The notes under the pieces are model-generated. The model did no database searches. It worked only from the letters and a program-made list of their open reading frames with translations, and was not told the origin of the DNA. The position numbers and the translations under genes are program-made. From an uncultured Candidatus Saccharibacteria bacterium (lineage in GTDB: Bacteria > Patescibacteriota > Saccharimonadia > Saccharimonadales > Saccharimonadaceae): a DNA stretch of 62,119 nucleotides. Below are positions 35,805-45,701 of this stretch, piece by piece (position 1 is the first letter of the stretch; the number at the start of each line of letters is the position of its first letter). Location of the stretch: positions 1 through 62,119 of the forward strand of contig CANENS010000006.1 in the NCBI GenBank assembly GCA_947428935.1, written 5' to 3'.

Positions 35805-37262
35805 ATGACATTAGACGATTATCGCAATGAACGCTTACGCAAGCTTGAGCAAATAAAAGCCTTAGGAATTGACCCGTACCCTGCTAAGTCGCATCGTAAT
35901 ACCAAAATATTCGAAATCTTGAACCATTTTGACGAAAAGCAGGGGCAAGAGGTGTGTGTGGTTGGCAGAATTACAGCGCTCCGCTCTTTTGGCAAAATTG
36001 CTTTCATTAAAATTCGCGATTATACCGGCGAAATCCAGATTTTTATGCAGAAAACTGAGGATAGCGAGCCTTCGCCACAGATTTTTGATATCAAAAAGCT
36101 GAAGCTGCTCGACGTAGGCGATTTCATAGAAGCACGCGGAAAAGTTGATCGAACTAGTACCAGTGAGATTTCGGTTTTTGCGAATGGAGTGCGATTGCTC
36201 ACAAAAACTTTACGGCCACTTCCGGGCTATGATGGTTTTACTAATAAAGAAGAGCGCTATCGGCGTCGCTATGTCGATATGAACGTTAATCCCGAAGTGC
36301 GCGCGCGCCTAGTCCGGCGATCTAAATTTTGGCAAGCTACTCGCGATTTTATGAATCAGCATGGCTATGTTGAGATTAATACCCCAATTCTGGAACATAC
36401 CACTGGCGGAGCCGATGCCAACCCGTTCGTTACTCATATGGACGCGCTGGACGAAGACTATTATCTACGCATCTCTCAAGAATTGCCACTGAAGCGACTG
36501 CTAGGTGGCGGTTTTGAAAAAGTCTATGATATTGGCCCGAGATTCCGTAATGAAGGAGTTGACGATGAACATTTGCCAGAACATATCGCTTTCGAAGCTT
36601 ATGCGGCCTACGAAGACTACGAAGATGGTATGAAGTTTTACGAAGCGATGATCAAATATGTCGCCAAAGAAACTTGGGGAACATTGCAATTTAAAGTTGG
36701 GGATTTTGAAATCGATTTAGATTGTGAGTGGCCGCGCGTAAAATACGCAGATTTACTGGCAGAAAAATATGATGTCGACGTTTTTAATCCCGATCGCGCT
36801 AAGATGTTGAAAATTCTGCAAGAAAATAATGTAAAAATCGACGAAAACGCTGCAGATAGCAGGCTGCTAGATAATCTTTGGAAACTGATTCGCAAAACTT
36901 CCGCTGGGCCGTATTGGCTAATTGAAGAACCACTCAGTCTCAGTCCCTTGGCTAAAAAGATTGACGACAACCCGCTAGTTACGCAACGTTTTCATCCGAT
37001 TATAGCCGGCACCGAAATGGGTAATGGTTATAGTGAGCTAAATGATCCGCTCGACCAGCTCGCGCGTTTTCAGGAGCAACAAGCCATGCGCGATGCCGGT
37101 GACGATGAGGCGCAAATGCTTGACCTAGATTTTGTCGAAATGCTAGAATATGGTATGCCGCCAGCTTGTGGTTGGGGCAATAGTGAGCGCAATTTCTGGC
37201 TGCTTGAGGGAGTCAGCGGTCGCGAAGCCGTACCATTTCCAATTATCAAAAATAAAGTCTAG
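35805..37262 (+). CDS. lysS: lysyl-tRNA synthetase, class II
   Basis: A 485-aa synthetase. The N-terminal OB-fold holds VVGRITALRSFGKIAFIKIRD. The catalytic core has motif 2 FRNEGVDDEHLPE with the preceding DIGPRFRNE, and FDEMLEYGMPP-type acidic residues near the C-terminus followed by GWG. Length is normal for class II LysRS. It charges tRNA(Lys). Confidence 0.96.
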   Translation: MTLDDYRNERLRKLEQIKALGIDPYPAKSHRNTKIFEILNHFDEKQGQEVCVVGRITALRSFGKIAFIKIRDYTGEIQIFMQKTEDSEPSPQIFDIKKLKLLDVGDFIEARGKVDRTSTSEISVFANGVRLLTKTLRPLPGYDGFTNKEERYRRRYVDMNVNPEVRARLVRRSKFWQATRDFMNQHGYVEINTPILEHTTGGADANPFVTHMDALDEDYYLRISQELPLKRLLGGGFEKVYDIGPRFRNEGVDDEHLPEHIAFEAYAAYEDYEDGMKFYEAMIKYVAKETWGTLQFKVGDFEIDLDCEWPRVKYADLLAEKYDVDVFNPDRAKMLKILQENNVKIDENAADSRLLDNLWKLIRKTSAGPYWLIEEPLSLSPLAKKIDDNPLVTQRFHPIIAGTEMGNGYSELNDPLDQLARFQEQQAMRDAGDDEAQMLDLDFVEMLEYGMPPACGWGNSERNFWLLEGVSGREAVPFPIIKNKV

Positions 37263-37279
37263 TTACCTCGCACCCATGT

Positions 37280-37285
37280 TATAAT
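37280..37285 (+). promoter_or_regulatory. ldh -10 box, leaderless
   Basis: TATAAT ends 7 nt before the ATG at 37,292, only 30 bp after the lysS stop. Confidence 0.6.
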
Positions 37286-37291
37286 TTAAAT

Positions 37292-38212
37292 ATGGGCAGG
37301 AAGGTAATGATTGTTGGAACTGGTAATGTGGGTGCGAGCATTGCTTATGCCTTAGTCAATCAACGTACATCAACGCACGAAATAATTTTGGTCGACCTTA
37401 ATCACGATGATGCACTCGGCGAAGCTATGGATCTAAATGACGCGATCACCGTAGCACCAAGTTTTCTAAAAATTAACGCCGCAAATGACTATTGCGCAGC
37501 TGGCGACTGCGACATTTGTGTAATTACGGCGGGCGCCAATCAAAAAGTCGGCGAGACTCGTACCGACCTAGTGCAAAAAAATGCCCGTATTCTGAAAGAA
37601 ATCGTCAATCAAGTCATGGCCGCGGGCTTCAAAGGAATTTTTGTAATCGTTAGCAACCCGGTCGATACTTTAAGCTATTTGGCTTGGCAATACTCTGGTT
37701 TACCAGCAGAGCGCGTGATCGGTAGCGGCACCATTCTGGATTCTGCTCGCCTACGCTTTGCGATCGCGCAGAAAATCGGAGTGCATCCTAAATCAGTCCA
37801 CGCATATCAGGTTGGAGAGCACGGCGACAGCGAGTTTGCCCTCTGGTCGGCTGCTAATATTGGCGGCGAGCGTTTGGTCAAACTACTTTCTGATTCGGAA
37901 AGAACAGAAATTGAAAAAACAGCACGCGAAAAAGCATATCAAATCATTGCCAAAAAAGGTGCAACCCATTTCGGAATCGCCACTTGCGTAGTTCAGATCA
38001 TCAATTGTATTTTTGGCGACGAGAGGCGTGTGCTTTCGATTTCAAGTTACGATGATTGCGCCAAAGTTTACAATGGCTTTCCAGCTATTTTAGGTAAAAA
38101 TGGCGTTATTCGCCGATTGATGCCGCACCTGAACGAGGCGGAAGGAGTCAAAATGCAGCAATCGATCAACGCCCTACGCGCAACCTTGGCTATAGCAGAG
38201 AAGAATCAGTGA
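37292..38212 (+). CDS. ldh: L-lactate dehydrogenase
   Basis: A 306-aa NAD-dependent dehydrogenase. The Rossmann motif VGTGNVGAS lies at the N-terminus, the cofactor-selecting Asp in ILVDLNHDDA, and the catalytic GEHGDSEFALW contains the active His. SNPVDTLSYLAW is the substrate-side segment. It reduces pyruvate to lactate, regenerating NAD+, as expected for a fermentative organism without respiration. A malate dehydrogenase is less likely given the LDH-type active-site loop. Confidence 0.93.
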   Translation: MGRKVMIVGTGNVGASIAYALVNQRTSTHEIILVDLNHDDALGEAMDLNDAITVAPSFLKINAANDYCAAGDCDICVITAGANQKVGETRTDLVQKNARILKEIVNQVMAAGFKGIFVIVSNPVDTLSYLAWQYSGLPAERVIGSGTILDSARLRFAIAQKIGVHPKSVHAYQVGEHGDSEFALWSAANIGGERLVKLLSDSERTEIEKTAREKAYQIIAKKGATHFGIATCVVQIINCIFGDERRVLSISSYDDCAKVYNGFPAILGKNGVIRRLMPHLNEAEGVKMQQSINALRATLAIAEKNQ

Positions 38213-38213
38213 T

Positions 38214-40235
38214 ATGAAGGCACCCTACCCCTACATTATAACACGCATGACGAAAAAAGTCAATATTTTTACGCAAAAATCTAGTTTTTTTATCAAAATT
38301 ATGTTATTTCTAGGGATTTTTGTCTGCTTTAACGCCAGTTTTACCGTTAGTCAAGTCGCATTTGCCACCGAACAAAAAGTGGCCAATTCTGCCGATAACT
38401 TCTATTTTCGTGATTTTACCGCCGATTATTATCTCAGTCGCGATCACGATGGTGTAAGTCATCTCAAAGTAGTCGAACAGTTTACTGCAATTTTTCCGAA
38501 TTATAGTCAAAATCACGGTATCACCCGTGCAATCCCATACACTAATCAGGCGGGCAAAAATTTCACAATTAGTAATCCACGTAATTTCTCGATTAAAATT
38601 TTGCACAATGGCCAGAAGGAAAAACCACATAAGGTTGAGCTTCAGCGCGGAGATATTCTGGTCTATATCGGTAATGCTGATGAATATGTTACTGGCGAGC
38701 AGCAATATACGCTTGAATATGAATTTGAGCGCGTGATCACAGATTTTGGAGATTTCCAAGAACTCTACTGGGATACCAATGGCGATCGCTGGGCGCAAAG
38801 TTTTAGCCAAATCACCGCACGCGTGCATTTCGTAGATAGTCCGGCGAAACACAACTATACCGGCAATGCCTGGTGCTATATCGGAGCCGCCGGCGAAAAC
38901 GGTAGCGAGCGTTGCGAAATCGAGCGGCTGGAAGACGGCGTTAGTTTTCACGCGGATGATTTGAATTCTTACGAAAACTTGACTTTCGACCTCGAGTTCA
39001 AGCCTGGCACCTTTGCGGTGCCAGCACCGCAGCAAGACCATATTCTGGTGCAAGTTTTTACCATTGAATGCGTGATCGCCGGAATACTAATAATTTATAT
39101 GCTTTACGTTTACTCCCAAATTCACAAAAAACGACGATTCTACAAAAATCTCTTTGAAACCGTGCAATATTTACCACCACGGGATGTTAGCATAGCGGAA
39201 GCTGCCAAAATTTATCTAAAAGGAGTTGGCTCTGCGGATCAGGTTGCAACTTTGTTAGAAATGGCCGTACAGCACAAGATTGAATTAATCAAAGATCCTC
39301 AAGGTCAAAAATGGTCTGTTCGAGTCAAAACGATTAACCTCACGCCCGAACAGTCTATTGTCCTACATGTCTTAAAAGGTGACCGTTACGCACTGACGGA
39401 AGGTGAAATTTTTGAAGTTAAGCAACATCATGGCTCTAGCAAATTAGCAGAATTAGTCCAAAACTTCCAAACCATTGTTAAGAATAATCTGACTGCAAAG
39501 GGTTTTTTGGAGGCCGGCAAGGTCAAAAAGAATCAAACAAATATTCAAAAAGACCATATCAGCCTTACTGCAGCGGTGCAAGCTACTAACACCCGCACGG
39601 TTACCGAGAAACTCTGTACTAGCCTCATCGTACTTTCGTTCTTGTGGGTTATTTTATGTATCATTGGAATTAGTTATATTGAGGACAACGTAATGGACGA
39701 GAGTTTGGTCTATGCACCAGAACTATTTTGGCCACTTATGATCGGAATTATGATCGTAGTCGCCGGGGTCTTGCTCGCTTGTGGAGCTTGGTGCAGCCAA
39801 TATGCCAGCCGCACCGAGAAAGGTTTAGCGCTGTCTCGGTATCTCGATGGCCTCAAATTATATATTAAAATGGCGGAAAAAGACCGCTTGGCTTTGTTGC
39901 AAAGCGTAAAAGGAGCGGATTTAACCCACCAAGGCATCGTGCGACTTTACGAAAAATTACTACCCTACGCAATCATCTTCGGCCAAGAAAAAAGTTGGCT
40001 CGACGAAATGGGGCGTTATTACGCCTATGACGATGTTGGTAGTCCAAGCTGGTACCTTGGTGCCGGAATTTTCTCAGCCCACGAATTCTCCAGCGCCGTC
40101 AATGCAGCCACTCATGCCGTGAATAGTAGTATTCGATCGGCCTCGCCTAGTAGCTCCAGCTCCAGTTCTTCTGGCGGCGGTGGCGGCGGTTTCTCCGGTG
40201 GCGGCGGTGGTGGTGGCGGCGGCGGTGGCTGGTAA
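38214..40235 (+). CDS. DUF2207-family membrane protein with glycine-rich tail
   Basis: A 673-aa protein, or 662 aa if translation begins at ATG 38,247. That later start gives a normal signal peptide (Lys-Lys, hydrophobic core, AFA-type end) and seems better, because codons 1-11 coincide with a repeated minus-strand promoter sequence. The extracytoplasmic DUF2207 domain spans ~45-260 (DYYLSRDHDGVSHLKVVEQ). A helix at ~275-297 leads to a cytoplasmic region, then two helices at ~465-525. The end is Ser-rich then almost pure Gly and Trp, typical of this family. Function is unknown; it is common in Gram-positives and Saccharibacteria as a surface protein. Confidence 0.9.
   Translation: MKAPYPYIITRMTKKVNIFTQKSSFFIKIMLFLGIFVCFNASFTVSQVAFATEQKVANSADNFYFRDFTADYYLSRDHDGVSHLKVVEQFTAIFPNYSQNHGITRAIPYTNQAGKNFTISNPRNFSIKILHNGQKEKPHKVELQRGDILVYIGNADEYVTGEQQYTLEYEFERVITDFGDFQELYWDTNGDRWAQSFSQITARVHFVDSPAKHNYTGNAWCYIGAAGENGSERCEIERLEDGVSFHADDLNSYENLTFDLEFKPGTFAVPAPQQDHILVQVFTIECVIAGILIIYMLYVYSQIHKKRRFYKNLFETVQYLPPRDVSIAEAAKIYLKGVGSADQVATLLEMAVQHKIELIKDPQGQKWSVRVKTINLTPEQSIVLHVLKGDRYALTEGEIFEVKQHHGSSKLAELVQNFQTIVKNNLTAKGFLEAGKVKKNQTNIQKDHISLTAAVQATNTRTVTEKLCTSLIVLSFLWVILCIIGISYIEDNVMDESLVYAPELFWPLMIGIMIVVAGVLLACGAWCSQYASRTEKGLALSRYLDGLKLYIKMAEKDRLALLQSVKGADLTHQGIVRLYEKLLPYAIIFGQEKSWLDEMGRYYAYDDVGSPSWYLGAGIFSAHEFSSAVNAATHAVNSSIRSASPSSSSSSSSGGGGGGFSGGGGGGGGGGGW
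38235..38263 (-). promoter_or_regulatory. minus-strand promoter inside the DUF2207 start region
   Basis: Read on the minus strand: TTGACT, 17 bp, TATAAT. The whole ~35-bp block is nearly the same as those at 47,985-48,013 and 49,976-50,004. It would drive antisense RNA into the 3' end of ldh. Confidence 0.5.
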
Positions 40236-40308
40236 GCCAAAAACTGCTTACTCTTAGAATAATTTTAAACACCAAAGTATTTATACTGATAATAAAGTTT
40301 TGATATGC

Positions 40309-40314
40309 TATAAT
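40309..40314 (+). promoter_or_regulatory. serS -10 box, leaderless
   Basis: TATAAT with an upstream TG (extended -10) ends 8 nt before the ATG at 40,322. Confidence 0.6.
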
Positions 40315-40321
40315 ATATATT

Positions 40322-41566
40322 ATGTTAGATATTAATTTCATTCGCGAAAACCAAGCATTAGTCGAAAAATCAATCCGAGAAAAAGGTTATCAGACTGATT
40401 TGTCTAAATTGCTCGAACTTGACCAGCAAAGGCGTAAACTACTTCAAAAAATCGATAAGTTGCGCCAGGATCGCAATGAAATTTCAGCACAAATGAAGAA
40501 CGGTAAGCCAGACTCCGATCTGGTTGCAAAAGCAAAAGAAATTAAAGCACAACTCGTCAAGCAAGAACCTGCGCTTGATGCAATCGAAAAGGAATTAAAC
40601 GACGGCTTAAAACAAGTACCGAATATTATTTTCGATGATGTTCCGCTAGGCGGTGAGGAATCCAATCTAGAAATTCGTAAGTGGGGCGAGCTCAAAGCTG
40701 AAGGTGTAGATCATTTAGATTACGCAACTAAACGCAACTGGGTAGATTTTGAGCGTGGAGCCAAGGTAGCTGGTTCGAAGTTTTATTATCTGAAAGGGGA
40801 ACTTGCTCTACTCGAACAAGCCTTGATTCAGTACGGAATCCAGAAAGTAATGGATCATGGCTTTGAATTTATTACCGTACCAGATGTGGTGTCGACCCGT
40901 ATCTTGGAAGGATGTGGTTTTAATCCACGCAGCAGTGCACAAAGTGATGAATATTTCGTCGAGGGTGAAGATTTAGCTCTAATCGCGACGGCCGAAATAC
41001 CGCTCACCGGTTATTATATGGATGAAATCTTAAACGAAAAAGATCTACCAGTTCGCTTTGCCGGATTATCACCGTGTTTCCGTAAAGAAGCTGGCACTTA
41101 CGGCAAATATACTAGAGGCTTATTCCGAGTACATCAGTTCAATAAATTAGAAATGTACGTTTTTTGTTTGCCTGAAGAATCAAAAAAAATCCACGAGCAA
41201 ATTTTGGAAATCGAGGAAGAAATCGCCCAAGATTTAGAATTACCCTATCACATTGTGAGCAATGCTGCTGGCGATCTAGGTGCCCCAGCCGCAAAAAAAT
41301 ATGATCTTGAATTCTGGTCACCGATCAGTCAAAAATATCGTGAACTGACCAGTTGTTCAAACTGTACCGATTTTCAAGCTCGCAGTCTCAATATCCGCGT
41401 CCGACGCGAGGACGGCAGAGTCGAAACCCTACATACTTTGAACGGCACTGCGATCCCTCTCGCCCGTACTCTTATGGCCTTGATCGAAAATCACGCCGAA
41501 CCAGATGGGAAATTAAAATTACCGTTAGTTTTACGCAAATATTTCAACGAGGAGAACGAACTTTAG
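40322..41566 (+). CDS. serS: seryl-tRNA synthetase
   Basis: A 414-aa class II synthetase. Residues ~25-105 are the long antiparallel coiled coil that holds the tRNA(Ser) variable arm. The core has FRKEAGTYGKYTRGLFRVHQF (motif 2) and NGTAIPLARTLMALIENH (motif 3), with TAEIPLTGYYMDE as the serine pocket. Normal length. It also permits selenocysteine tRNA charging in other bacteria, but no sel genes are seen. Confidence 0.96.
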   Translation: MLDINFIRENQALVEKSIREKGYQTDLSKLLELDQQRRKLLQKIDKLRQDRNEISAQMKNGKPDSDLVAKAKEIKAQLVKQEPALDAIEKELNDGLKQVPNIIFDDVPLGGEESNLEIRKWGELKAEGVDHLDYATKRNWVDFERGAKVAGSKFYYLKGELALLEQALIQYGIQKVMDHGFEFITVPDVVSTRILEGCGFNPRSSAQSDEYFVEGEDLALIATAEIPLTGYYMDEILNEKDLPVRFAGLSPCFRKEAGTYGKYTRGLFRVHQFNKLEMYVFCLPEESKKIHEQILEIEEEIAQDLELPYHIVSNAAGDLGAPAAKKYDLEFWSPISQKYRELTSCSNCTDFQARSLNIRVRREDGRVETLHTLNGTAIPLARTLMALIENHAEPDGKLKLPLVLRKYFNEENEL

Positions 41567-41569
41567 CCT

Positions 41570-43690
41570 ATGACCCGGATTAGTCGTAATATTGATGGTA
41601 CCGAACGTCGTCCAGATTTTGGCCGCAGTATATCAAAAATCCCAACTTCGGCTGACCGAAATGAGCGTCATTCCAAAAATCGTAATTCCGAAATAGCAAA
41701 ACCACAGCAAAAAAAAGATCAAGCCAGCATTAAGGAAAAACCGACAGCAATGGAATCGGTTGGCGAATCAGAACCTAAGGGTAAGGCTCAAGAAACATTA
41801 AAGCAAGATCAAAAAGGAGAAGCTTTAGCCAAAATTGGCTTTACTGCGGTCTCAAATAATAACGAAGATTTTTTGCCAGAACTAAAGCAAAGGAAACCAA
41901 AAACACAAAAAAGGCGCAATAGACCTAAGAAAAACCAAACTATCGTCAAAAATATAGAAGAAATGCCCGTGGTGGACATCGCGGGCGATCTTGTTGAAGT
42001 TGAAGAAGAAATTAAGGTACCAAAAGAAACATCAGATCAGGAAAAATCAAAGAAGAAGAAAAGCAAAAAATCGCATTTCCGCTCCGTGGTAACGATGGCG
42101 AACACTAAATTGCCCGTCCGTTTCGCCGCCATTGTCTTAGCAAGTTCAACTTTAATCTCGGCTATCTTGGGTATTTTTCGCGACCGGCTCTTGAATTCCT
42201 ATTATCTTGACACTTATCCCACCGGAATCGATGCCTACACCGCCGCCTTCACCATACCCGATTTTATGTTTTTCATCTTGACCTCGGGAGCACTATCGGT
42301 TTCTTTCATCCCAGTTTTTAATCAACGCCTTTCCACGGGCAATAAGAAATCAGCATGGGAGTTAAGTTCAAGTTTATTAAACTTAATGGCATTAATAACT
42401 TTAATTGCCTCAATTTTGATTATGTTGCTGGCCGATCCACTAGTTCGCTATGTGGTTGGGCCCGGCCTCGACGAATCAGGTACTATTCTGGCTATCAATA
42501 TGATGCGCGTAATCGCAATCAACCCGTTTTTATTCGCCATCTCCACCATATTGACCTCGATTCAACAAGCTCTAGGGCGTTTTGTCTTTTGCGCTTTAGC
42601 GCCAGCACTGTACAACGTGGGGATTTTAATCGGCATCGCAATTTTCACTAACGGTATCAACCTTTTCGGCTGGCAAATTTTCGAAGGAGGAATTATGGGT
42701 GTCGCACTCGGTGTGGTGTTTGGTGCGATACTACAGCTAATTGTGAGTTTAATAGGTCTTTTTGGGCTCGGTTTTGATTATCGTTTCAAAATGAATTGGA
42801 AAAATCAAGGTTTTCGAGCAGTGCTGAAACTATTACCAGCACGCTCACTGGACCAAGGCATCGATTATGTCAATACACTGGTCACCACTAATTTATCCTC
42901 ACGCATGGGCGCTGGCGCCTTACGTTCCTACCAACAAGCCTACAACCTTTCGCAAATGCCGGTCAGCCTCATTGGCGTAGCGATTTCGACCGCCTTTTTC
43001 CCAAAGCTAACCGAGGAAATCGGCACAGGCAAGGAGGAAAAATTCCGAGAAACCTTCCGTTCCGCTCTTAGCACAATCATCTGGATTGCTCTGCCGGTAG
43101 CCGCAATCGCCCTATTCGCCCGCGGCTACGTGGTGAGCTTCATCAAAAACGGTGGCGATCCGCTGATCTCTTCTATTCTGTCCACGCTAATTGTAACAAT
43201 TTTTGCTAATTCAGTTTTTCACATCGCTTCGCGCGGATTCTATGCGCATCAGGATACCAAAACCCCGCTTATCATCTCAATTATCGCGATCGGCACCACA
43301 GTACTACTAGCCATTATTTTTTCATATTTGAATTGTGGCCCGGAAGGGTTAGGCTGGGCACAGTCAATCGGCACTTTACTAGAAGTTGTGATTTTGGTTA
43401 CGGTTTTGCAAAAGCGCTCGCAAAGCCAACTATTAGATAAAACTTTCTGGAAAAGCTTTATTCGCATGCTAATATGTGCTGCAGCAACCGGTTTAGCAAC
43501 CTATGCTATGACCAAATTCGTACCTCTAATGGCAGCCGACGACTCTATCTTTATCGTTTTTCCAAAGTTCTGTTTAATCTGTCTAGTTGCTTTCTTAGTT
43601 TACCTTATTACTGGATATTTCCTAAAAATCAAACAAGTACGCCCGATTATCGACCGGGCCAAAAAAATTGTCTTCCGCAACTTAGGATAA
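41570..43690 (+). CDS. murJ: lipid II flippase MurJ (MviN) with long N-terminal extension
   Basis: A 706-aa protein. Residues ~1-170 are a low-complexity Lys/Glu/Gln-rich cytoplasmic tail not found in typical MurJ (~510 aa). The rest has about 14 membrane helices and MurJ signatures such as GIFRDRLLNSYYL, DAYTAAFTIPDFMFF and LSSRMGAGALRSYQQAYNL. It flips lipid II across the membrane for peptidoglycan assembly. It begins 3 bp after serS and is probably co-transcribed with it. Confidence 0.94.
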   Translation: MTRISRNIDGTERRPDFGRSISKIPTSADRNERHSKNRNSEIAKPQQKKDQASIKEKPTAMESVGESEPKGKAQETLKQDQKGEALAKIGFTAVSNNNEDFLPELKQRKPKTQKRRNRPKKNQTIVKNIEEMPVVDIAGDLVEVEEEIKVPKETSDQEKSKKKKSKKSHFRSVVTMANTKLPVRFAAIVLASSTLISAILGIFRDRLLNSYYLDTYPTGIDAYTAAFTIPDFMFFILTSGALSVSFIPVFNQRLSTGNKKSAWELSSSLLNLMALITLIASILIMLLADPLVRYVVGPGLDESGTILAINMMRVIAINPFLFAISTILTSIQQALGRFVFCALAPALYNVGILIGIAIFTNGINLFGWQIFEGGIMGVALGVVFGAILQLIVSLIGLFGLGFDYRFKMNWKNQGFRAVLKLLPARSLDQGIDYVNTLVTTNLSSRMGAGALRSYQQAYNLSQMPVSLIGVAISTAFFPKLTEEIGTGKEEKFRETFRSALSTIIWIALPVAAIALFARGYVVSFIKNGGDPLISSILSTLIVTIFANSVFHIASRGFYAHQDTKTPLIISIIAIGTTVLLAIIFSYLNCGPEGLGWAQSIGTLLEVVILVTVLQKRSQSQLLDKTFWKSFIRMLICAAATGLATYAMTKFVPLMAADDSIFIVFPKFCLICLVAFLVYLITGYFLKIKQVRPIIDRAKKIVFRNLG

Positions 43691-43712
43691 GAAAAACGGC
43701 TTAATCGGCCTT

Positions 43713-43739
43713 TTGACAAAAAAAATTTCGTGCTATAAT
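43713..43739 (+). promoter_or_regulatory. uppP promoter, leaderless
   Basis: TTGACA (43,713-43,718) and TATAAT (43,734-43,739) are separated by 15 bp, with TG two bases before the -10. The ATG lies 8 nt past the -10. Confidence 0.7.
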
Positions 43740-43746
43740 TACAAAT

Positions 43747-44553
43747 ATGGACGTACTACAAGCAATTCTTTTGGGTTTTATTCAAGGTATCACGGAGTTT
43801 ATTCCAGTTTCCTCGTCGGGACATCTTGAGCTTTTTCGACAAATTTGCCAAATTCCAGCCGAAAATTTTCATTTTTTTCTCGAATTTATTAACTTAGGTA
43901 CGCTCTTGGCTTTATTAATCTTTTTCCGTAAACGCATCTGGCGAATTATTGAGAACGTTTTTAAGGAAAAAAACTACAAACTAGCCATCAATATCGTGAT
44001 TACTACCATTCCAGCTGGTCTCGCTGGGCTGTTACTTTCGGATTTAATCGAAAATAATCAATTTTTCTCATCTTTAATCACGATCAGTGTCGCAATGGGC
44101 GTAGTTGGTATTTTTATGATTGCAATCGATAAACTACCGCATCTTTCTGCTATCAAAGATGAGAATCACCTCACCCCGATTCGAGCACTTGTCATTGGTC
44201 TTTCGCAAACACTAGCACTGATCCCAGGCGCTTCTCGATCCGGCACCACTATTGTGACTGGCAGGTTAGTTGGCCTAGATTCCGAATCATCCGCCGAATA
44301 CTCCTTTTTAGCTTCAATTCCGATCATGTGCGGCGTCTGCCTCAAGATGTTCATATCAGAAGAAAGTCGTTCGTATTTTGGTGCCAACTTTGGAACCCTC
44401 ATGCTGTCTAATCTAATAGCGTTCGTCATCGGCCTCATCGCTATCAAAGCCTTACTAAACTATCTAAAAAAACCACGCGCACTCCAAACCTTCGGCTATT
44501 ATCGGTTAATCGTTGCTTGTATTGTATTAGGAATCACTCTAATTATAATTTAG
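43747..44553 (+). CDS. uppP: undecaprenyl-diphosphatase (BacA family)
   Basis: A 268-aa membrane protein with 7-8 helices. The two inverted-repeat active-site motifs are present: GITEFIPVSSSGHLEL near the N-terminus and LIPGASRSGTTIVTGRLVGL at ~160. It recycles C55-PP to C55-P on the outer face, pairing with UppS and MurJ in this window. Confidence 0.96.
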   Translation: MDVLQAILLGFIQGITEFIPVSSSGHLELFRQICQIPAENFHFFLEFINLGTLLALLIFFRKRIWRIIENVFKEKNYKLAINIVITTIPAGLAGLLLSDLIENNQFFSSLITISVAMGVVGIFMIAIDKLPHLSAIKDENHLTPIRALVIGLSQTLALIPGASRSGTTIVTGRLVGLDSESSAEYSFLASIPIMCGVCLKMFISEESRSYFGANFGTLMLSNLIAFVIGLIAIKALLNYLKKPRALQTFGYYRLIVACIVLGITLIII

Positions 44554-44554
44554 C

Positions 44555-44579
44555 AATAAAGATCCGGTTAGTCTTTATT
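44555..44579. terminator. bidirectional terminator between uppP and the CBS gene
   Basis: AATAAAGA, a 9-nt loop and TCTTTATT form an 8-bp stem with U-rich flanks on both strands. It lies between two convergent genes and overlaps the stop codon of the minus-strand gene. Confidence 0.6.
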
Positions 44580-45645
44580 TATTACGACCATGCGAGCCCC
44601 AAGCTTGGTCTTGCATCTCCGCCACTCGACGTAACTTCTCGTTTTTGCTGACTTGAATATTTTGCTCTTGATCAAGCCGACGTTTCGCTACTGCCAAACG
44701 GTCGTCATCTCGATCAAAACTATCCTGAGGAGTTCGACCTAGCAAAAAATCAACCAACATTTGATAAGTCAACAGTCCAATAATACGTTCGAACTTATCG
44801 ACCACCAAGAAAAAATAACAATTAGTACGCAAAAAAGCCGCCAAAACCTGATTTAAGTTATAATCCGCCCGCACATAATATACCTTCGGATCCAAAAGAT
44901 CTTTGGCCGTACTAGATTCCTTGATCTCAAGGCTATTTAACGCAGTCGTATGTAGCAAACCCACAATTTTTTCTTTCTGATCAATCACCGGAAAATGCGA
45001 AAAGCCAGAATGATACAAACGATCTAGCGTCAACGGCCCCAAGACCTCATCCTGACGCACGTAGACAATCTCATTTGGAGACAACATCAAGTCTGCGACG
45101 TGATAATTGCCAAAGTTAATAATCGTCGAAATCGTGCGCCGCTCATGCTGGCTCAAAACCGTATGAGGTGTGCGCTGCAGAACCGCCAAAAAATCCGATA
45201 CCGAACGCGGGGTATAAGATCCGTCGGATTCGCTCGCATCCGATTTCGAATTGGTAAAAGTTCCCAATGGGGGATCAACAACTTGCCCTACCGTCTTCGC
45301 AACAGGCGCCTTAGCGGTTTTTTCCGGTTCAACCGAATCTACTAAGGCCGTGGTCAGCTGGCGAGCGGCCAGTTTATGTGAGCGATACGGCTCCAAACGT
45401 GGATCTAACCATTTCGTCAAACGCCGCATGTTTTTGCGATGAACTCGTTTCGCCAAATTACGAAATTTCCGCCAATTGCGCTGCATAGCGTGGCCAAAAG
45501 CTTGCAGCCGCCTCAGGACCCTCTTTTCACTCGAAATACTTAGCGATTCTGGCTGATTCGCAAAAATGTCACTATCCATATCGCGCCTACGCTTCGTTCG
45601 CAGATTAGCGTGCTTTTTGGGCGATGTATTTTTTGTCCTAGGCAT
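44575..45645 (-). CDS. CBS-domain pair protein (CorC/CNNM-like regulatory part)
   Basis: A 356-aa protein. The first ~150 residues are very basic and disordered. Two CBS domains follow at ~185-300 (VADLMLSPNEIVYVRQ, then HFPVIDQKEKIVGLL and FFLVVDKFERIIGLL), in the style of CorC/CNNM-type magnesium-related proteins. The DUF21 membrane domain and CorC_HlyC C-terminal domain are absent. It may sense adenine nucleotides; the target is unknown. A TATAAT box lies 9 nt before the ATG on the minus strand, sharing the intergenic space with the divergent gene at 45,702. Confidence 0.85.
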   Translation of the reverse strand: MPRTKNTSPKKHANLRTKRRRDMDSDIFANQPESLSISSEKRVLRRLQAFGHAMQRNWRKFRNLAKRVHRKNMRRLTKWLDPRLEPYRSHKLAARQLTTALVDSVEPEKTAKAPVAKTVGQVVDPPLGTFTNSKSDASESDGSYTPRSVSDFLAVLQRTPHTVLSQHERRTISTIINFGNYHVADLMLSPNEIVYVRQDEVLGPLTLDRLYHSGFSHFPVIDQKEKIVGLLHTTALNSLEIKESSTAKDLLDPKVYYVRADYNLNQVLAAFLRTNCYFFLVVDKFERIIGLLTYQMLVDFLLGRTPQDSFDRDDDRLAVAKRRLDQEQNIQVSKNEKLRRVAEMQDQAWGSHGRNK

Positions 45646-45701
45646 GATATAATCATTATAACATTTTTTGCATTAATAAGCCTTAGGAAAGGGAGAACGA
45701 T

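Noticed and set aside
38310-39053. A 247-codon minus-strand frame inside the DUF2207 gene
   Set aside because: Antisense shadow of the signal peptide and DUF2207 domain; no recognisable motif.
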